Origin: DAOPYE01 sp035352715
Lineage (GTDB): Bacteria > Acidobacteriota > Holophagae > Holophagales > Holophagaceae
Assembly (NCBI GenBank): GCA_035352715.1
Contig: DAOPYE010000020.1
Coordinates: forward strand, 1 to 34,454
Reading direction: 5' to 3'
Length of the DNA: 34,454 nt
Positions 7,695 through 15,849 of this stretch are shown in pieces; the first letter of the stretch is position 1, and the number at the start of each line of letters is the position of its first letter. The notes beneath the pieces were generated by a model, which saw only the letters and a list, made by a program, of their open reading frames with translations, was not told where the DNA came from and searched no databases. The position numbers and the translations under genes are program-made.

Positions 7695-8495
7695 ATGGCG
7701 GATCTGGTTTCACAGGCAAAAGAGCTGCTGGATTCAGGCGCGGTCCAGGTGATCATCGGCTACGCGGCCGGCACGAACGGCACACGACGCCCCCATGTGG
7801 CGCGAAGCGCTGCACAGGCGGCGTGCCTAGTGTTTGACGAAGGCTGCGTTCAGAATCTGGCGAGCTATCTGGTCAAGCCTGAAGTCAAACGGTTTGGGAA
7901 AGCGGCGATCCTGGCGCGCACCGCCACGGCCCGCGCGGCCCTGCAGCTGATGGCCGAGCGCCAGATCGCGGATGGCAGCGTTCGAATCCTGGTCGAAGCG
8001 GGGGATTCCGTCGCCGTGCTGGATTCCGCCGAAGCGCTGGAGGCGCACCTCGCCCTGCAGGCGGAAGGTATCTCCGCCAAGGACCGTGAGCTGCTGGAGC
8101 GTTTGAGGGCCATGACCCACGCCGAACGCTGGGCCTTCTGGCAAAAGGAGCTGGCTCGCTGCGTGAAGTGCTACGCCTGTCGCAACAGCTGCCCCATGTG
8201 CTACTGCGAGCGCTGCACCATGGATTGCAACCGCCCCCAGTGGGTGCCCGTGCCCAGCCACGCGGTGGGCAACCTGGAATATCACACCGTCCGAGCCATG
8301 CATCTGGCCGGGCGTTGCGTGGAATGCGGCGAATGCGGCCGCGCGTGCCCCGTGGGCATCCCCGTGCATCTGATGACCTTCCATGCCGAAGATAGCGTGC
8401 GCCGCCAGTTCGGATCCGAAGCTGGACGCACCGCCAAGCTCGACTACGCGCTTTCGACCTTCAAGCCCGACGACAAAGAAACCTTCATACGGTAG
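7695..8495 (+). CDS. flxC: FlxC-like 4Fe-4S electron-transfer protein
   Basis: A 266-residue protein. The N-terminal ~150 residues form an alpha/beta region without cysteine motifs. The C-terminal region holds a dense cluster, CVKCYACRNSCPMCYCERC (about 156-174), and a second motif, CVECGECGRACPVG (about 212-225). Together these should bind two 4Fe-4S clusters, in the style of FrhB/FdhB-type and Flx ferredoxin-like subunits. The position between the MvhD-like subunit and the AsrA-like subunit matches the FlxC slot of known hdr-flx clusters. The start ATG 7695 has GGAG upstream. The exact symbol rests on synteny. Confidence 0.82.
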   Translation: MADLVSQAKELLDSGAVQVIIGYAAGTNGTRRPHVARSAAQAACLVFDEGCVQNLASYLVKPEVKRFGKAAILARTATARAALQLMAERQIADGSVRILVEAGDSVAVLDSAEALEAHLALQAEGISAKDRELLERLRAMTHAERWAFWQKELARCVKCYACRNSCPMCYCERCTMDCNRPQWVPVPSHAVGNLEYHTVRAMHLAGRCVECGECGRACPVGIPVHLMTFHAEDSVRRQFGSEAGRTAKLDYALSTFKPDDKETFIR

Positions 8496-8500
8496 CTCCC

Positions 8501-9514
8501 ATGGCAGAGACATACACGATTTCCAACGAAGCATTGGACCGGCTCTTCCAGGCGATGGCTCAGGATGGGCGGCGCATCCTGGCGCCCGTGGACGCGGATG
8601 GGCGCATCGAGCTCCAACTCGTGGCGCGTCCCGCCGATGTGGCGCAGGGCTATCTGCAAACCATCCTGTCTGCCAAGGAGACGGTCTTTCCCAAGGTGGA
8701 GCGCCTGCTCTCCTATGAATTGGAGCCCAGCAAGGTGGACCTGAAGGATGCAACGCCGCAGGCCCTTCCCACGGTGTTGTTCGGCATCCGCCCCTGCGAG
8801 GCTTCGGCCTTTGCCGCGCTGGATGCGGTGTTCAACTGGGACACCCGCGACGCTTTCTTCAATGCCCGGTGGCAAAACCTCGCCGTCATCGGCATGGCCT
8901 GCACCCAGTCCGACGCCGCGTGCTTCTGCACCTCCGTGGGTGGGGCGCCCGATAGCACCAAGGGCAGCGATATCCTTCTGAAGCCCCTGGCGGATGCGAG
9001 CGGATACCAGGCCGAAGTCCTGACCGACAAGGGCCGCGCGATCCAGGCGTTGGTTCCCGAATGCTTCCTGTCTTCGGAACCCAGCCCATTTTCGCCAGCA
9101 GTTGTTGAATCCGCTTTCGATCAGCCCGCGCTCACGGCCAAGCTGCCGGGGCTGTTCGATAACGAACTCTGGGTGGATCAGTCCCTGCGCTGCATCGGCT
9201 GTGGCGCCTGCGCCTTTGTGTGTCCCACCTGTGTCTGCTTCGATATCCAGGAAGAGGCCGACGCCAAGAAGGGCGAGCGCTTGCGCTGCTGGGATTCCTG
9301 CGGGTTCTCGATGTTCACCCTGCACGCTTCGGGCCACAACCCGCGCGAGAAGCAGAGCCAGCGCTGGCGTCAGCGGGTCTATCACAAGTTCAGCTACTAT
9401 CCCCAGCGCTACGGGATGCTGGGATGCGTCGGCTGCGGCAAATGCACGCGGGCCTGCCCCGTGGACATGAACTTGAAGGAACATCTGAAGGACGCGGCGG
9501 AGGTCCAGGCATGA
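8501..9514 (+). CDS. flxB: FlxB-like 4Fe-4S dicluster protein (AsrA/HydB type)
   Basis: A 337-residue protein resembling subunit A of anaerobic sulfite reductase and the beta subunit of cytoplasmic sulfhydrogenases. The N-terminal domain contains the GIRPCEASAF motif near 88-97 and a second cysteine patch, AACFCTSVGG, near 145-150. The C-terminus contains CIGCGACAFVCPTCVCFD (about 230-247) and CVGCGKCTRACPVD (about 308-321), expected to hold two 4Fe-4S clusters. It probably relays electrons from the flavin subunit FlxA to FlxC/FlxD. The stop overlaps the flxA start by four bases (ATGA), so translation is coupled. Confidence 0.87.
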   Translation: MAETYTISNEALDRLFQAMAQDGRRILAPVDADGRIELQLVARPADVAQGYLQTILSAKETVFPKVERLLSYELEPSKVDLKDATPQALPTVLFGIRPCEASAFAALDAVFNWDTRDAFFNARWQNLAVIGMACTQSDAACFCTSVGGAPDSTKGSDILLKPLADASGYQAEVLTDKGRAIQALVPECFLSSEPSPFSPAVVESAFDQPALTAKLPGLFDNELWVDQSLRCIGCGACAFVCPTCVCFDIQEEADAKKGERLRCWDSCGFSMFTLHASGHNPREKQSQRWRQRVYHKFSYYPQRYGMLGCVGCGKCTRACPVDMNLKEHLKDAAEVQA

Positions 9515-10350
9515 GCGAGAAGAACATCTATCTGCCCTACCTGATGCGCATCGCAAAAGTTACGGACGAGGCGCCGGGCGTTCGCACCTTCCGCCTGGAA
9601 TTCGTGGACGAGATCGCCGCCCAGAACTTTGCCTTCCAGACCGGCCAGTTTGGCCTTTACAGCGCCTTTGGCGAGGGTGAGAGCACGTTCTGCATCGCCT
9701 CCAGCCCCACGCGCAAGGGCTACATCGAATGCACCTTCCGCGAAACGGGACGGGTCACCAGTGGTCTGGCGGACAAGGAAGTGGGCGATGTGGTCGGCTT
9801 CCGGGGCCCCTACGGCAACGTCTTTCCCATCGACGACTGGAAGGGCAAGGATCTGGTCTTCATCGCCGGGGGCATCGCGCTGCCACCCATGCGCAGCGTC
9901 ATCTGGAACTGCCTGGATCTGCGCGAGAATTTCAATGACATCACCGTGGTCTACGGCGCGAGAAGCGTCGCGGATCTCGTCTACAAGCACGAGCTGAAGG
10001 AGTGGGACGAGCGCCCGGACATGAAGCTGGTCACCACCGTGGATCCGGGAGGAGAAACGCCGGATTGGACAGGTCGTGTCGGTTTCGTGCCCCACGTCGT
10101 CGAACAGTTGGGCCTCAAGGCGGACAACGCCGTGGCTGTGCTTTGCGGCCCGCCCATCATGATCAAGCTGACCCTGCCCGTTTTGCAGAAGATCGGCTTT
10201 CCGCCGGACCGGATCTTCACCACACTGGAGAACCGCATGAAGTGCGGCCTGGGCAAGTGCGGCCGGTGCAACACCGGCAGCAGCTACGTCTGCAAGGACG
10301 GCCCGGTCTACACATTGGCCCAGCTCAGCGAGCTTCCAGCGGAATACTAA
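9511..10350 (+). CDS. flxA: FlxA-like FAD/NAD(P)H oxidoreductase with [2Fe-2S] tail
   Basis: A 279-residue protein of the ferredoxin-NADP reductase fold, the likely NADH entry point of the Hdr-Flx complex. An FAD-binding barrel (FQTGQFGLYS, then FCIASSPT) precedes a nucleotide-binding half (VFIAGGIALPPMRS, VYGARS, VLCGPPIMI). The C-terminus carries CGLGKCGRC and a downstream cysteine (SYVCKDGPVY), the [2Fe-2S] motif of the DHOD electron-transfer subunit family. NAD rather than NADP specificity is inferred from characterised Flx clusters. The stop at 10348-10350 directly abuts the inverted-repeat element that follows, and the usual C-terminal ending is intact, so the element did not truncate the gene. 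Confidence 0.92.
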   Translation: MSEKNIYLPYLMRIAKVTDEAPGVRTFRLEFVDEIAAQNFAFQTGQFGLYSAFGEGESTFCIASSPTRKGYIECTFRETGRVTSGLADKEVGDVVGFRGPYGNVFPIDDWKGKDLVFIAGGIALPPMRSVIWNCLDLRENFNDITVVYGARSVADLVYKHELKEWDERPDMKLVTTVDPGGETPDWTGRVGFVPHVVEQLGLKADNAVAVLCGPPIMIKLTLPVLQKIGFPPDRIFTTLENRMKCGLGKCGRCNTGSSYVCKDGPVYTLAQLSELPAEY

Positions 10351-10617
10351 GAGCTAGTCCGTAAATAAGAGTTGCCCGCGACGAGTCCAGGCGGGATGCA
10401 CGGCAAGGAACGGCCCGTAGGGCAACGTGGTGCGTTGTTCAAGGGCCGTGACACGGCCGTGCGCCCGCCTGGGCTCGTCCCTTCGGGCTGGGGCGGCGGG
10501 CATCGCCTGGGTGTGTCAGGCGCCTTGTCCGTAGGCACCGCTACGGCCTGCGGCGCCTTCCTTCCCATGCTCGCCCGGCGCTCCCAGCGCGGGCATTTAT
10601 TATTTACGGACAAGCTC
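10351..10617. mobile_element. MITE-like element with ~30-bp terminal inverted repeats and nested hairpins
   Basis: The 267-bp noncoding element starts GAGCTAGTCCGTAAATAA and ends with the complement of GAGCTTGTCCGTAAATAA; the two 30-bp ends (10351-10380 and 10588-10617) match at all but a few positions. Inside, 10381-10395 pairs with 10464-10478, 10398-10404 with 10456-10462, 10410-10416 with 10443-10449, and 10423-10427 with 10433-10437, forming one long nested hairpin. A second hairpin (CCGTAG/CTACGG, 10529-10534 and 10541-10546) sits between GGCGCC palindromes. No transposase is encoded, which suggests a nonautonomous element or a large REP-like repeat. No clean target duplication is visible. 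It lies between converging genes, so it could also act as a bidirectional terminator or a structured RNA. Confidence 0.75.
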
Positions 10618-11050
10618 TATGCCACGCCTTCAGCCGCGGGACAAACACCAGGTACATGATCGTGGGCAGCGCGATGAAGGTGCGGCTGTAGCGGTCTGCG
10701 CCAGGGCCTCCCAGGGCGAAATACACGATGCCGTAGGCGGCGCTCAGCTCGAACAGGGCCGCCGCCAGCAGGGTTTCGCGCATCACGATGCCCGGGCGAT
10801 CCGGCTCGGGGGCGGCGGCGAATCCCGCGCGGACCTTGCGCCAGCGGAGCCTCACGAACAGCGCGGCCAGCGCCGAGAGCCCGGTGAACGTGTAGCCCAG
10901 TTCCTGGACGAAATCCCCGGCTGAATGGGGTGGACGGATGATGAAGTGGCCCAGCATGAACTGTAATGCCAGGGGCCAGACGATGCACAAGACAATGCCC
11001 ACGCCGTAGGCGATGAAGAAGGCGCGCGAGATTCGATCGGAAGGGGTCAT
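10604..11050 (-). CDS. Small four-helix membrane protein with its 3' end inside the element
   Basis: A 148-residue protein with four hydrophobic segments (about 9-33, 48-66, 90-115 and 122-140) and no recognised domain. Its ATG overlaps the scpA stop (ATGA), so it is translated with scpA as the second gene of that operon. The last codons (ending RACP) and the TAA stop at 10604-10606 lie within the right terminal repeat of the MITE-like element, so the original C-terminus was probably replaced when the element arrived. Function unknown; the link to chromosome segregation is positional only. Confidence 0.75.
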   Translation of the reverse strand: MTPSDRISRAFFIAYGVGIVLCIVWPLALQFMLGHFIIRPPHSAGDFVQELGYTFTGLSALAALFVRLRWRKVRAGFAAAPEPDRPGIVMRETLLAAALFELSAAYGIVYFALGGPGADRYSRTFIALPTIMYLVFVPRLKAWHRACP

Positions 11051-11862
11051 GCGGCTTGGATCCTAATATCACCGAAGGTTTCGGTCTGGAGCAGGTGGAT
11101 GCGGCCCTGGCGCACCAGCTCCAACAGGGCAAGGAAGGTGAGCACCACATCCTCGCGCGTGCGCGTCTCGCGCAGCAGCCCGGTGAAGAGCGTCCAGTGA
11201 TCCTTCTGGAGCATGAGCGTCACTTCGGCGATGCGCTGATCCAGGGTTTTGGGCGGCGTGCGGACCTGCACCGGCGGCGGCGGCAGCAGGCGCTTGAGGG
11301 CCTCCCGGTACGCGCCCAGGAGATCCACCAGCCCAGCGCGGATGGGTTCGTCCTCCACCTTGACGTGCTCGCTGATATCCAGGCCCTTGGCGTAAATGAT
11401 GCGCTGCCATTCGCTCTCACGGGTGGAAAGTTCCCTGGCGGCTTCCTTCACTGCCTGGTAGTCCAGCAGCTTTTGGACGAGTTCCTCGCGGGGATCGCCC
11501 TCGTCTTCCGTTGGCGGAATGGGCAGCAGCATCCGGCTCTTGATCTGAAGCAGTTGCGCGGCCATGGCGACGAACTCGGCCGCGACTTCCAGGTTCAGCT
11601 CCTCCATGAGCAGCAGGCTGTCCATATACTGCCGCGTCACTTCCGCCATCGGCAGATCGCGGATCTCCAGCTTCTGCTCGCGGATGAGGTAGAGCAGCAG
11701 ATCCAGCGGGCCCTCGAACGCCGCCAGGTGCAGCGACAGATCGCGGAACTTGGTCTCGAAGCCCTTGGGGGGATCGAAGTTCGGGCGCACCTCCGCGGCA
11801 GGCCCTGGTGCCGGCGGGGCAGCAGGTTCGCCGTTCTCGATCGGCAGCAGGGGTTCAGACAT
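11047..11862 (-). CDS. scpA: Segregation and condensation protein A (kleisin)
   Basis: A 271-residue ScpA, the kleisin subunit that bridges the SMC ATPase with ScpB in chromosome condensation. The family signature follows a proline-rich ~40-residue N-terminal extension: FEGPLDLLLYLIREQKLEIRD, then EFVAMAAQLLQIKSRMLLP near 97-115. A winged-helix-like C-terminus (VVLTFLALLELVRQGRI) would contact SMC. I take the ATG at 11862, where the coding character starts; the frame is open further upstream, but that sequence overlaps the hybrid kinase gene start and looks noncoding. scpB is not adjacent. Confidence 0.93.
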   Translation of the reverse strand: MSEPLLPIENGEPAAPPAPGPAAEVRPNFDPPKGFETKFRDLSLHLAAFEGPLDLLLYLIREQKLEIRDLPMAEVTRQYMDSLLLMEELNLEVAAEFVAMAAQLLQIKSRMLLPIPPTEDEGDPREELVQKLLDYQAVKEAARELSTRESEWQRIIYAKGLDISEHVKVEDEPIRAGLVDLLGAYREALKRLLPPPPVQVRTPPKTLDQRIAEVTLMLQKDHWTLFTGLLRETRTREDVVLTFLALLELVRQGRIHLLQTETFGDIRIQAA

Positions 11863-12033
11863 GTGCCGATTGTATCTCTCTTGGGCAGATTCCGGCTGTC
11901 CCCCGAATCCCTTCTGGCATCTGCGCTTCGGATTCGACCAGGGCAGGGTAAGGTTTAAAACAGCATGCGGTGTAGGTAGATTACAGATCCTTCCTTCCAT
12001 TGCCGATACGCAGGGCCTCGGAGACTCCGCTCC
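11863..12033. promoter_or_regulatory. Divergent promoter region of scpA and the hybrid kinase
   Basis: 171 bp between two diverging genes. An AT-richer patch near 11950-11990 (AAGGTTTAAAACAGC, TAGATTACAG) could hold the plus-strand promoter, but no clear box pair or operator is visible. Confidence 0.35.
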
Positions 12034-14526
12034 ATGCGCGTGCATTCCCCCCGGTTCATCACGGTCGCAGTCATCGTCACGGTGGCCGTGGCCCTGTTCT
12101 TCCAGGGGTGGATGTTGGTCCAGGGCTATCAGCGTGCGCTGGATCTGATGAGCCTTCGGGCCGCGAACCGGGCCCAGGCTACGGCCCATCAGGTGCAAGG
12201 CCTGATCAAGCAGGCGGATCTGCTGCTGCTGGATCTTCGCGGGCATCTGGATCCGCAGGAAATCCAGCGCGGTCCGAATGTTGAGTCCGCAAGGAAAGCC
12301 GGGTCGATGCGGGATCTGCTTCGCCTTCATATGGCCGAGGCTCCGCACCTGCTATCGGTGGGCATCATCGCCCCGGATGGTCGTACCGTCTACTCATCCT
12401 TCAATTCCACGTCAAATATCTCGTTCGCCAACCGGCGGTTTTTCCAGGAGCAGCAGAACGCACGGGATGACCGATTCCAGGTTTCAGAACCCCTGAAGGG
12501 TCACGTGAGCGAGCGATGGGGCATCAATGTCACGCGCCGACTGGTCGCATCGGATGGTCGCTTCGCGGGGGTCCTGGTCGCGGTGTTGGATCTGGAAAGC
12601 CTTGGCGCCGCCATGATGGCCGTCGACCGCCAGCAATGGATTCTGGCGCTGTACGACGATCATCTGCGCCTGGCGGCCCGATCGCCGTCCCTTCCTGCGG
12701 GAATGGGAGAATCCATCGGTCAGGAGAGCCACGATCCCATCCTGCGAAGCTGGGTGACGGACCGTCGCCTGTCATTTCAGAGATCGGGGTTGGGCGAGGA
12801 ACAGCCGCAGATCTGGGCGATACAGCCCATCGAGGGGCTGCCTTTGCTGACGGTGGCTGGGTTCTCGCGCCAGCGCGCCCTGGCCCAGTGGCGCAAGGAT
12901 CTTCATCTCAATTTGGCCGTGGCGGCCTTGCTGGTGGGTGGCTGCATCGGCATCCTGTTCCTGCAACGCCAGAAGGATCTGGCTCATAGGGTCTTGCATA
13001 GCCGTGAGGCCTATTTCAGGACGCTGTTCGATGCTTCTCCAGAGGCCATCGCCGTGGTGCGGTGGCACGGGACTTCTGGCGAAGTGGTGGATTCCAATAT
13101 CCGCTACCGTGAACTGTTCCAGATTCAGCAGGGGAATGGCCAGCCACCCTGGGCCTTGGCGCCCTCGCAGCAACCGGACGGCGCCCTTTCGCTGGAGAGA
13201 GGGCAACGGCTGTGCGAACTCAGCCGCTCAGGCCTGATTCAGCGCACGCCCTGGCAGTGTTTGTGTGCGGATGGTTCCGGCTTTGACGCCGAACTGACGG
13301 TGATGGCCTTTGAGCACGAATCGCACGAACGGATCATCACCGTGGTGCGGGATCTGACAGAAATCCACGCGATGGAAGAAAAGCTGCACCAGGCGCAGAA
13401 ACTTGATGCCTTGGGCCAGTTGGCGGGCGGCGTGGCCCACGATTTCAACAACATGCTCGCCGTGATTCTGGCTTCGGCGGAAATGCTGATGGACAATGTC
13501 GTTGAGGACCACCAGCGCCTGTTGAGCAAGACCATCATTTCAGCCTCCGAGCGGGCCGGGCAGTTGACGAAGAAACTGCTGGCCTTCGCCCGGAAAGGAA
13601 AAATCCTTTCGACGGCCACGGATGTGCACCAGATCGTTCTGGAAACCGTCGCGCTGCTGGAGCGCACCATTGATCCGCGCATCTCCATCGTGACGCGGCT
13701 GGAGGCCGCCCCGTCCACCGTGATCGGGGATCCTTCCCAGATCCAGAACGCCCTGCTGAACCTGGGCGTGAACGCTCGCGATGCCATGCCAGGCGGGGGA
13801 CGGATCATGATTGCATCCGATACCTTTGTGGTGGATGAGGCCGGACGCCAGGTGGGGGCCTTTCATTTGGAACCCGGCGACTATCTGCATCTCAGCGTGG
13901 CTGATACCGGGTGCGGCATTCCCGAGGTTCATCTCCAGCGCATCTTCGATCCCTTTTTCACGACCAAGGATGTGGGCAAGGGCACCGGTCTGGGGTTGGC
14001 CGCTGTGTTCGGGGCCATGGCGTCCCACAAGGGGGCCGTGACGGTGGAGAGCCGGATCAACGAAGGCAGCACCTTCCATCTCTATCTGCCTCTGGGGGGC
14101 GCCGATGTCCGACGGACCCCCGTCGTGACGGCGCCCCCGCGTGGAAACGGGATGCTGCTGGTGGTTGATGACGAGGACCTGGTCCGAACCAGTATCGCCA
14201 TGATGCTGGAATCCCTGGGCCACACCGTTCTGAGCGAAGGGGACGCCCATCATGCGGTGGACGCTTTCCGTGAATGCCATGGGCGTCTGGCGGGCGTTCT
14301 GGTGGATCTGGTCATGCCAGGCATTTCCGGGCGCGACGTGGCCTTGGAGATGCATGGCATCAACCCCAGTGTGCCGATCATCCTCATGAGCGGTTTCCCG
14401 CGAAATGCCAAGATCGGCGAGCTGATGGACGCGGGGCTCAAAGGCTTTCTTCAGAAGCCGTTCAACCGGGGAGAGTTGGCGGAGTTGCTGAAGAACGTGT
14501 GCGTCAAGCCTCCGTCGGCCGCTTGA
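12034..14526 (+). CDS. Hybrid sensor histidine kinase (extracytoplasmic sensor-PAS-HK-receiver)
   Basis: An 830-residue hybrid kinase. A first membrane helix (about 8-28) is followed by a ~260-residue extracytoplasmic region of the PDC/dCache type (VGIIAPDGRTVYSS near 108, later VLVAVLDLESLG). A second helix lies near 292-312, then a PAS domain (YFRTLFDASPEAIAVV near 328). The HisKA motif is LAGGVAHDFNNML with phospho-acceptor H469. The HATPase domain (NLGVNARDAM, VADTGCGIPE, GKGTGLGLAAV) is followed by a receiver domain (LLVVDDEDLVR, phospho-acceptor D758 in LVDLVMPG, KPF lysine near 808). This layout (NtrB-type H-box plus receiver) suggests a phosphorelay or autoregulation. GGAG lies ten bases before the ATG. 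The 3' end overlaps hydF tail to tail by 23 bases. Confidence 0.93.
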   Translation: MRVHSPRFITVAVIVTVAVALFFQGWMLVQGYQRALDLMSLRAANRAQATAHQVQGLIKQADLLLLDLRGHLDPQEIQRGPNVESARKAGSMRDLLRLHMAEAPHLLSVGIIAPDGRTVYSSFNSTSNISFANRRFFQEQQNARDDRFQVSEPLKGHVSERWGINVTRRLVASDGRFAGVLVAVLDLESLGAAMMAVDRQQWILALYDDHLRLAARSPSLPAGMGESIGQESHDPILRSWVTDRRLSFQRSGLGEEQPQIWAIQPIEGLPLLTVAGFSRQRALAQWRKDLHLNLAVAALLVGGCIGILFLQRQKDLAHRVLHSREAYFRTLFDASPEAIAVVRWHGTSGEVVDSNIRYRELFQIQQGNGQPPWALAPSQQPDGALSLERGQRLCELSRSGLIQRTPWQCLCADGSGFDAELTVMAFEHESHERIITVVRDLTEIHAMEEKLHQAQKLDALGQLAGGVAHDFNNMLAVILASAEMLMDNVVEDHQRLLSKTIISASERAGQLTKKLLAFARKGKILSTATDVHQIVLETVALLERTIDPRISIVTRLEAAPSTVIGDPSQIQNALLNLGVNARDAMPGGGRIMIASDTFVVDEAGRQVGAFHLEPGDYLHLSVADTGCGIPEVHLQRIFDPFFTTKDVGKGTGLGLAAVFGAMASHKGAVTVESRINEGSTFHLYLPLGGADVRRTPVVTAPPRGNGMLLVVDDEDLVRTSIAMMLESLGHTVLSEGDAHHAVDAFRECHGRLAGVLVDLVMPGISGRDVALEMHGINPSVPIILMSGFPRNAKIGELMDAGLKGFLQKPFNRGELAELLKNVCVKPPSAA

Positions 14527-15733
14527 GATCCTTCACTTCATCGAAGGGCTCCAGCGCTCGCGCGAAGATGCCCAGGGAATAGGCGATGGTCAGGCCGTAG
14601 TTGGTCATGGGTACGCCGGCCTCGCGGGCCTTGTGCAAGCGCGACAGCATCTCGCGGCGATTGCCCGTGCAGTTGCCGCAGTGAACGATGAGTTGGTACG
14701 GCGTGAGGTCGCTCGGGAAGTCGCGGCCCTGGACATGGATGAACTCCAGCTTTGCGCCGACGTACTGGGTGAGCCAGCGCGGGATCTTGACGCGGCCGAT
14801 GTCTTCGCCGATGGGGTGATGGCTGCAGGTCTCGGCGATCAGCACCTTGTCGCCGCCCTTCAATCGTTCGATGCCCAGGGTGCCGTGCACCTGCTCGGCC
14901 AGATCGCTCTGGAACCGGGACATGAGGACCGAGAAGGAGGTCATGGGGATGCCCTTGGGCACATCGGCCGCGACCTTGAGGAACGCCTGGCTGTCCGTGA
15001 CCACCAGCGCGGGCGGGCGTTTGAGATTATCGAGCGCCCGCTTCAATTCCCGCTCCTGGCAGACCAACGCCACACTCTCGCCGTCCAGCAGATCCCGGAT
15101 GGCCATGACCTGCGGCAGGATCAGACGGCCCTTGGGGGCCTCCTTGTCGATGGGAACCACCAGGACCGCCGTCTCCCCAGGAGGCACGAGATCGGAGACC
15201 AGGCGGCGGTTGTCGAAGAAGTCCGCTGGGGCGAGGCGCAACAGGGCTTCGCGCAGGCCCGCCAAGCCTGTGCCCGTGGCCGCAGAGATTTCGGCGACCG
15301 GCAGGTTCAGGTTCTGGAATCGCTGGCTGTCCGCTTCCGTCGCTGCGCGCACATCGGTCTTGTTCAGGACCACCAGCACGGGAACCTTGCGCCCACTCAG
15401 TTCGTCGAGAAGGCCTTGCTCGAATTCACCCCAGGCCCCTGCCTCGGTCACGATCAGCCCCAGGTCCACGCGATCCAGTACCGCCCGGGTCTTGGCGATG
15501 CGCAGGGCGCCCAGGGCACCTTCATCGTCCAGGCCCGCCGTGTCCACGAACAGCACAGGGCCCAGCGGCAGCAGTTCCATGGGCTTTTCAACGGGATCGG
15601 TTGTGGTACCCGCGAAATCCGAAACGATGGACACTTGCTGTCGCGTGATGGCGTTCAACAGCGAGGACTTCCCGACATTGCGGCGGCCGAACAGGCCGAT
15701 GTGAAGACGAAGGGATCGGGGGGCGGGCTGCAT
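14504..15733 (-). CDS. hydF: [FeFe]-hydrogenase maturation GTPase HydF
   Basis: A 409-residue HydF, the scaffold that assembles and delivers the 2Fe subcluster of [FeFe]-hydrogenase. The GTPase domain shows G1 GRRNVGKSS (16-24), a G2 threonine run (AGTTTDPV), G3 DTAG and G4 NKTD. After the dimerisation domain, the C-terminal cluster site has CSHH near 303-306 and HCGNC at 351-355, matching the CxH...HCxxC pattern of HydF. AGGAG lies five bases before the ATG. Neither hydE, hydG nor a hydrogenase gene is in the window. The 3' end runs 23 bases into the 3' end of the hybrid kinase on the other strand. Confidence 0.92.
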   Translation of the reverse strand: MQPAPRSLRLHIGLFGRRNVGKSSLLNAITRQQVSIVSDFAGTTTDPVEKPMELLPLGPVLFVDTAGLDDEGALGALRIAKTRAVLDRVDLGLIVTEAGAWGEFEQGLLDELSGRKVPVLVVLNKTDVRAATEADSQRFQNLNLPVAEISAATGTGLAGLREALLRLAPADFFDNRRLVSDLVPPGETAVLVVPIDKEAPKGRLILPQVMAIRDLLDGESVALVCQERELKRALDNLKRPPALVVTDSQAFLKVAADVPKGIPMTSFSVLMSRFQSDLAEQVHGTLGIERLKGGDKVLIAETCSHHPIGEDIGRVKIPRWLTQYVGAKLEFIHVQGRDFPSDLTPYQLIVHCGNCTGNRREMLSRLHKAREAGVPMTNYGLTIAYSLGIFARALEPFDEVKDLKRPTEA

Positions 15734-15761
15734 GGAGGCTCCTGGTGCTGAAAGTGATCGA

Positions 15762-15787
15762 GCGCGGTCATGGGGGAATGACCGCGC
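15762..15787 (-). terminator. Perfect 10-bp stem hairpin downstream of ppnP
   Basis: GCGCGGTCAT and ATGACCGCGC pair perfectly around a 6-base loop. The hairpin lies between the ppnP 3' end and the hydF start, both on the minus strand, where a terminator separating the two would be expected. No U-tract follows on the minus strand, so it may be an atypical terminator or a protein-binding palindrome upstream of hydF. Confidence 0.5.
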
Positions 15788-15849
15788 CCTTTCATGGGAT
15801 GTCGCGCGCCGCGAAATCGTTCAGGGATGGCTTTCGCTTCGCAGGCGGC

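Noticed and set aside
10351..10617. Short open frames across the inverted-repeat element
   Set aside because: They cross perfect hairpins, have no ribosome site and code for low-complexity peptides; the structure explains the sequence better.
10351..10617. A TA or longer target-site duplication flanking the element
   Set aside because: The flanks (TAA on the left, TAT on the right) do not give an unambiguous duplication, so no transposase family is assigned.
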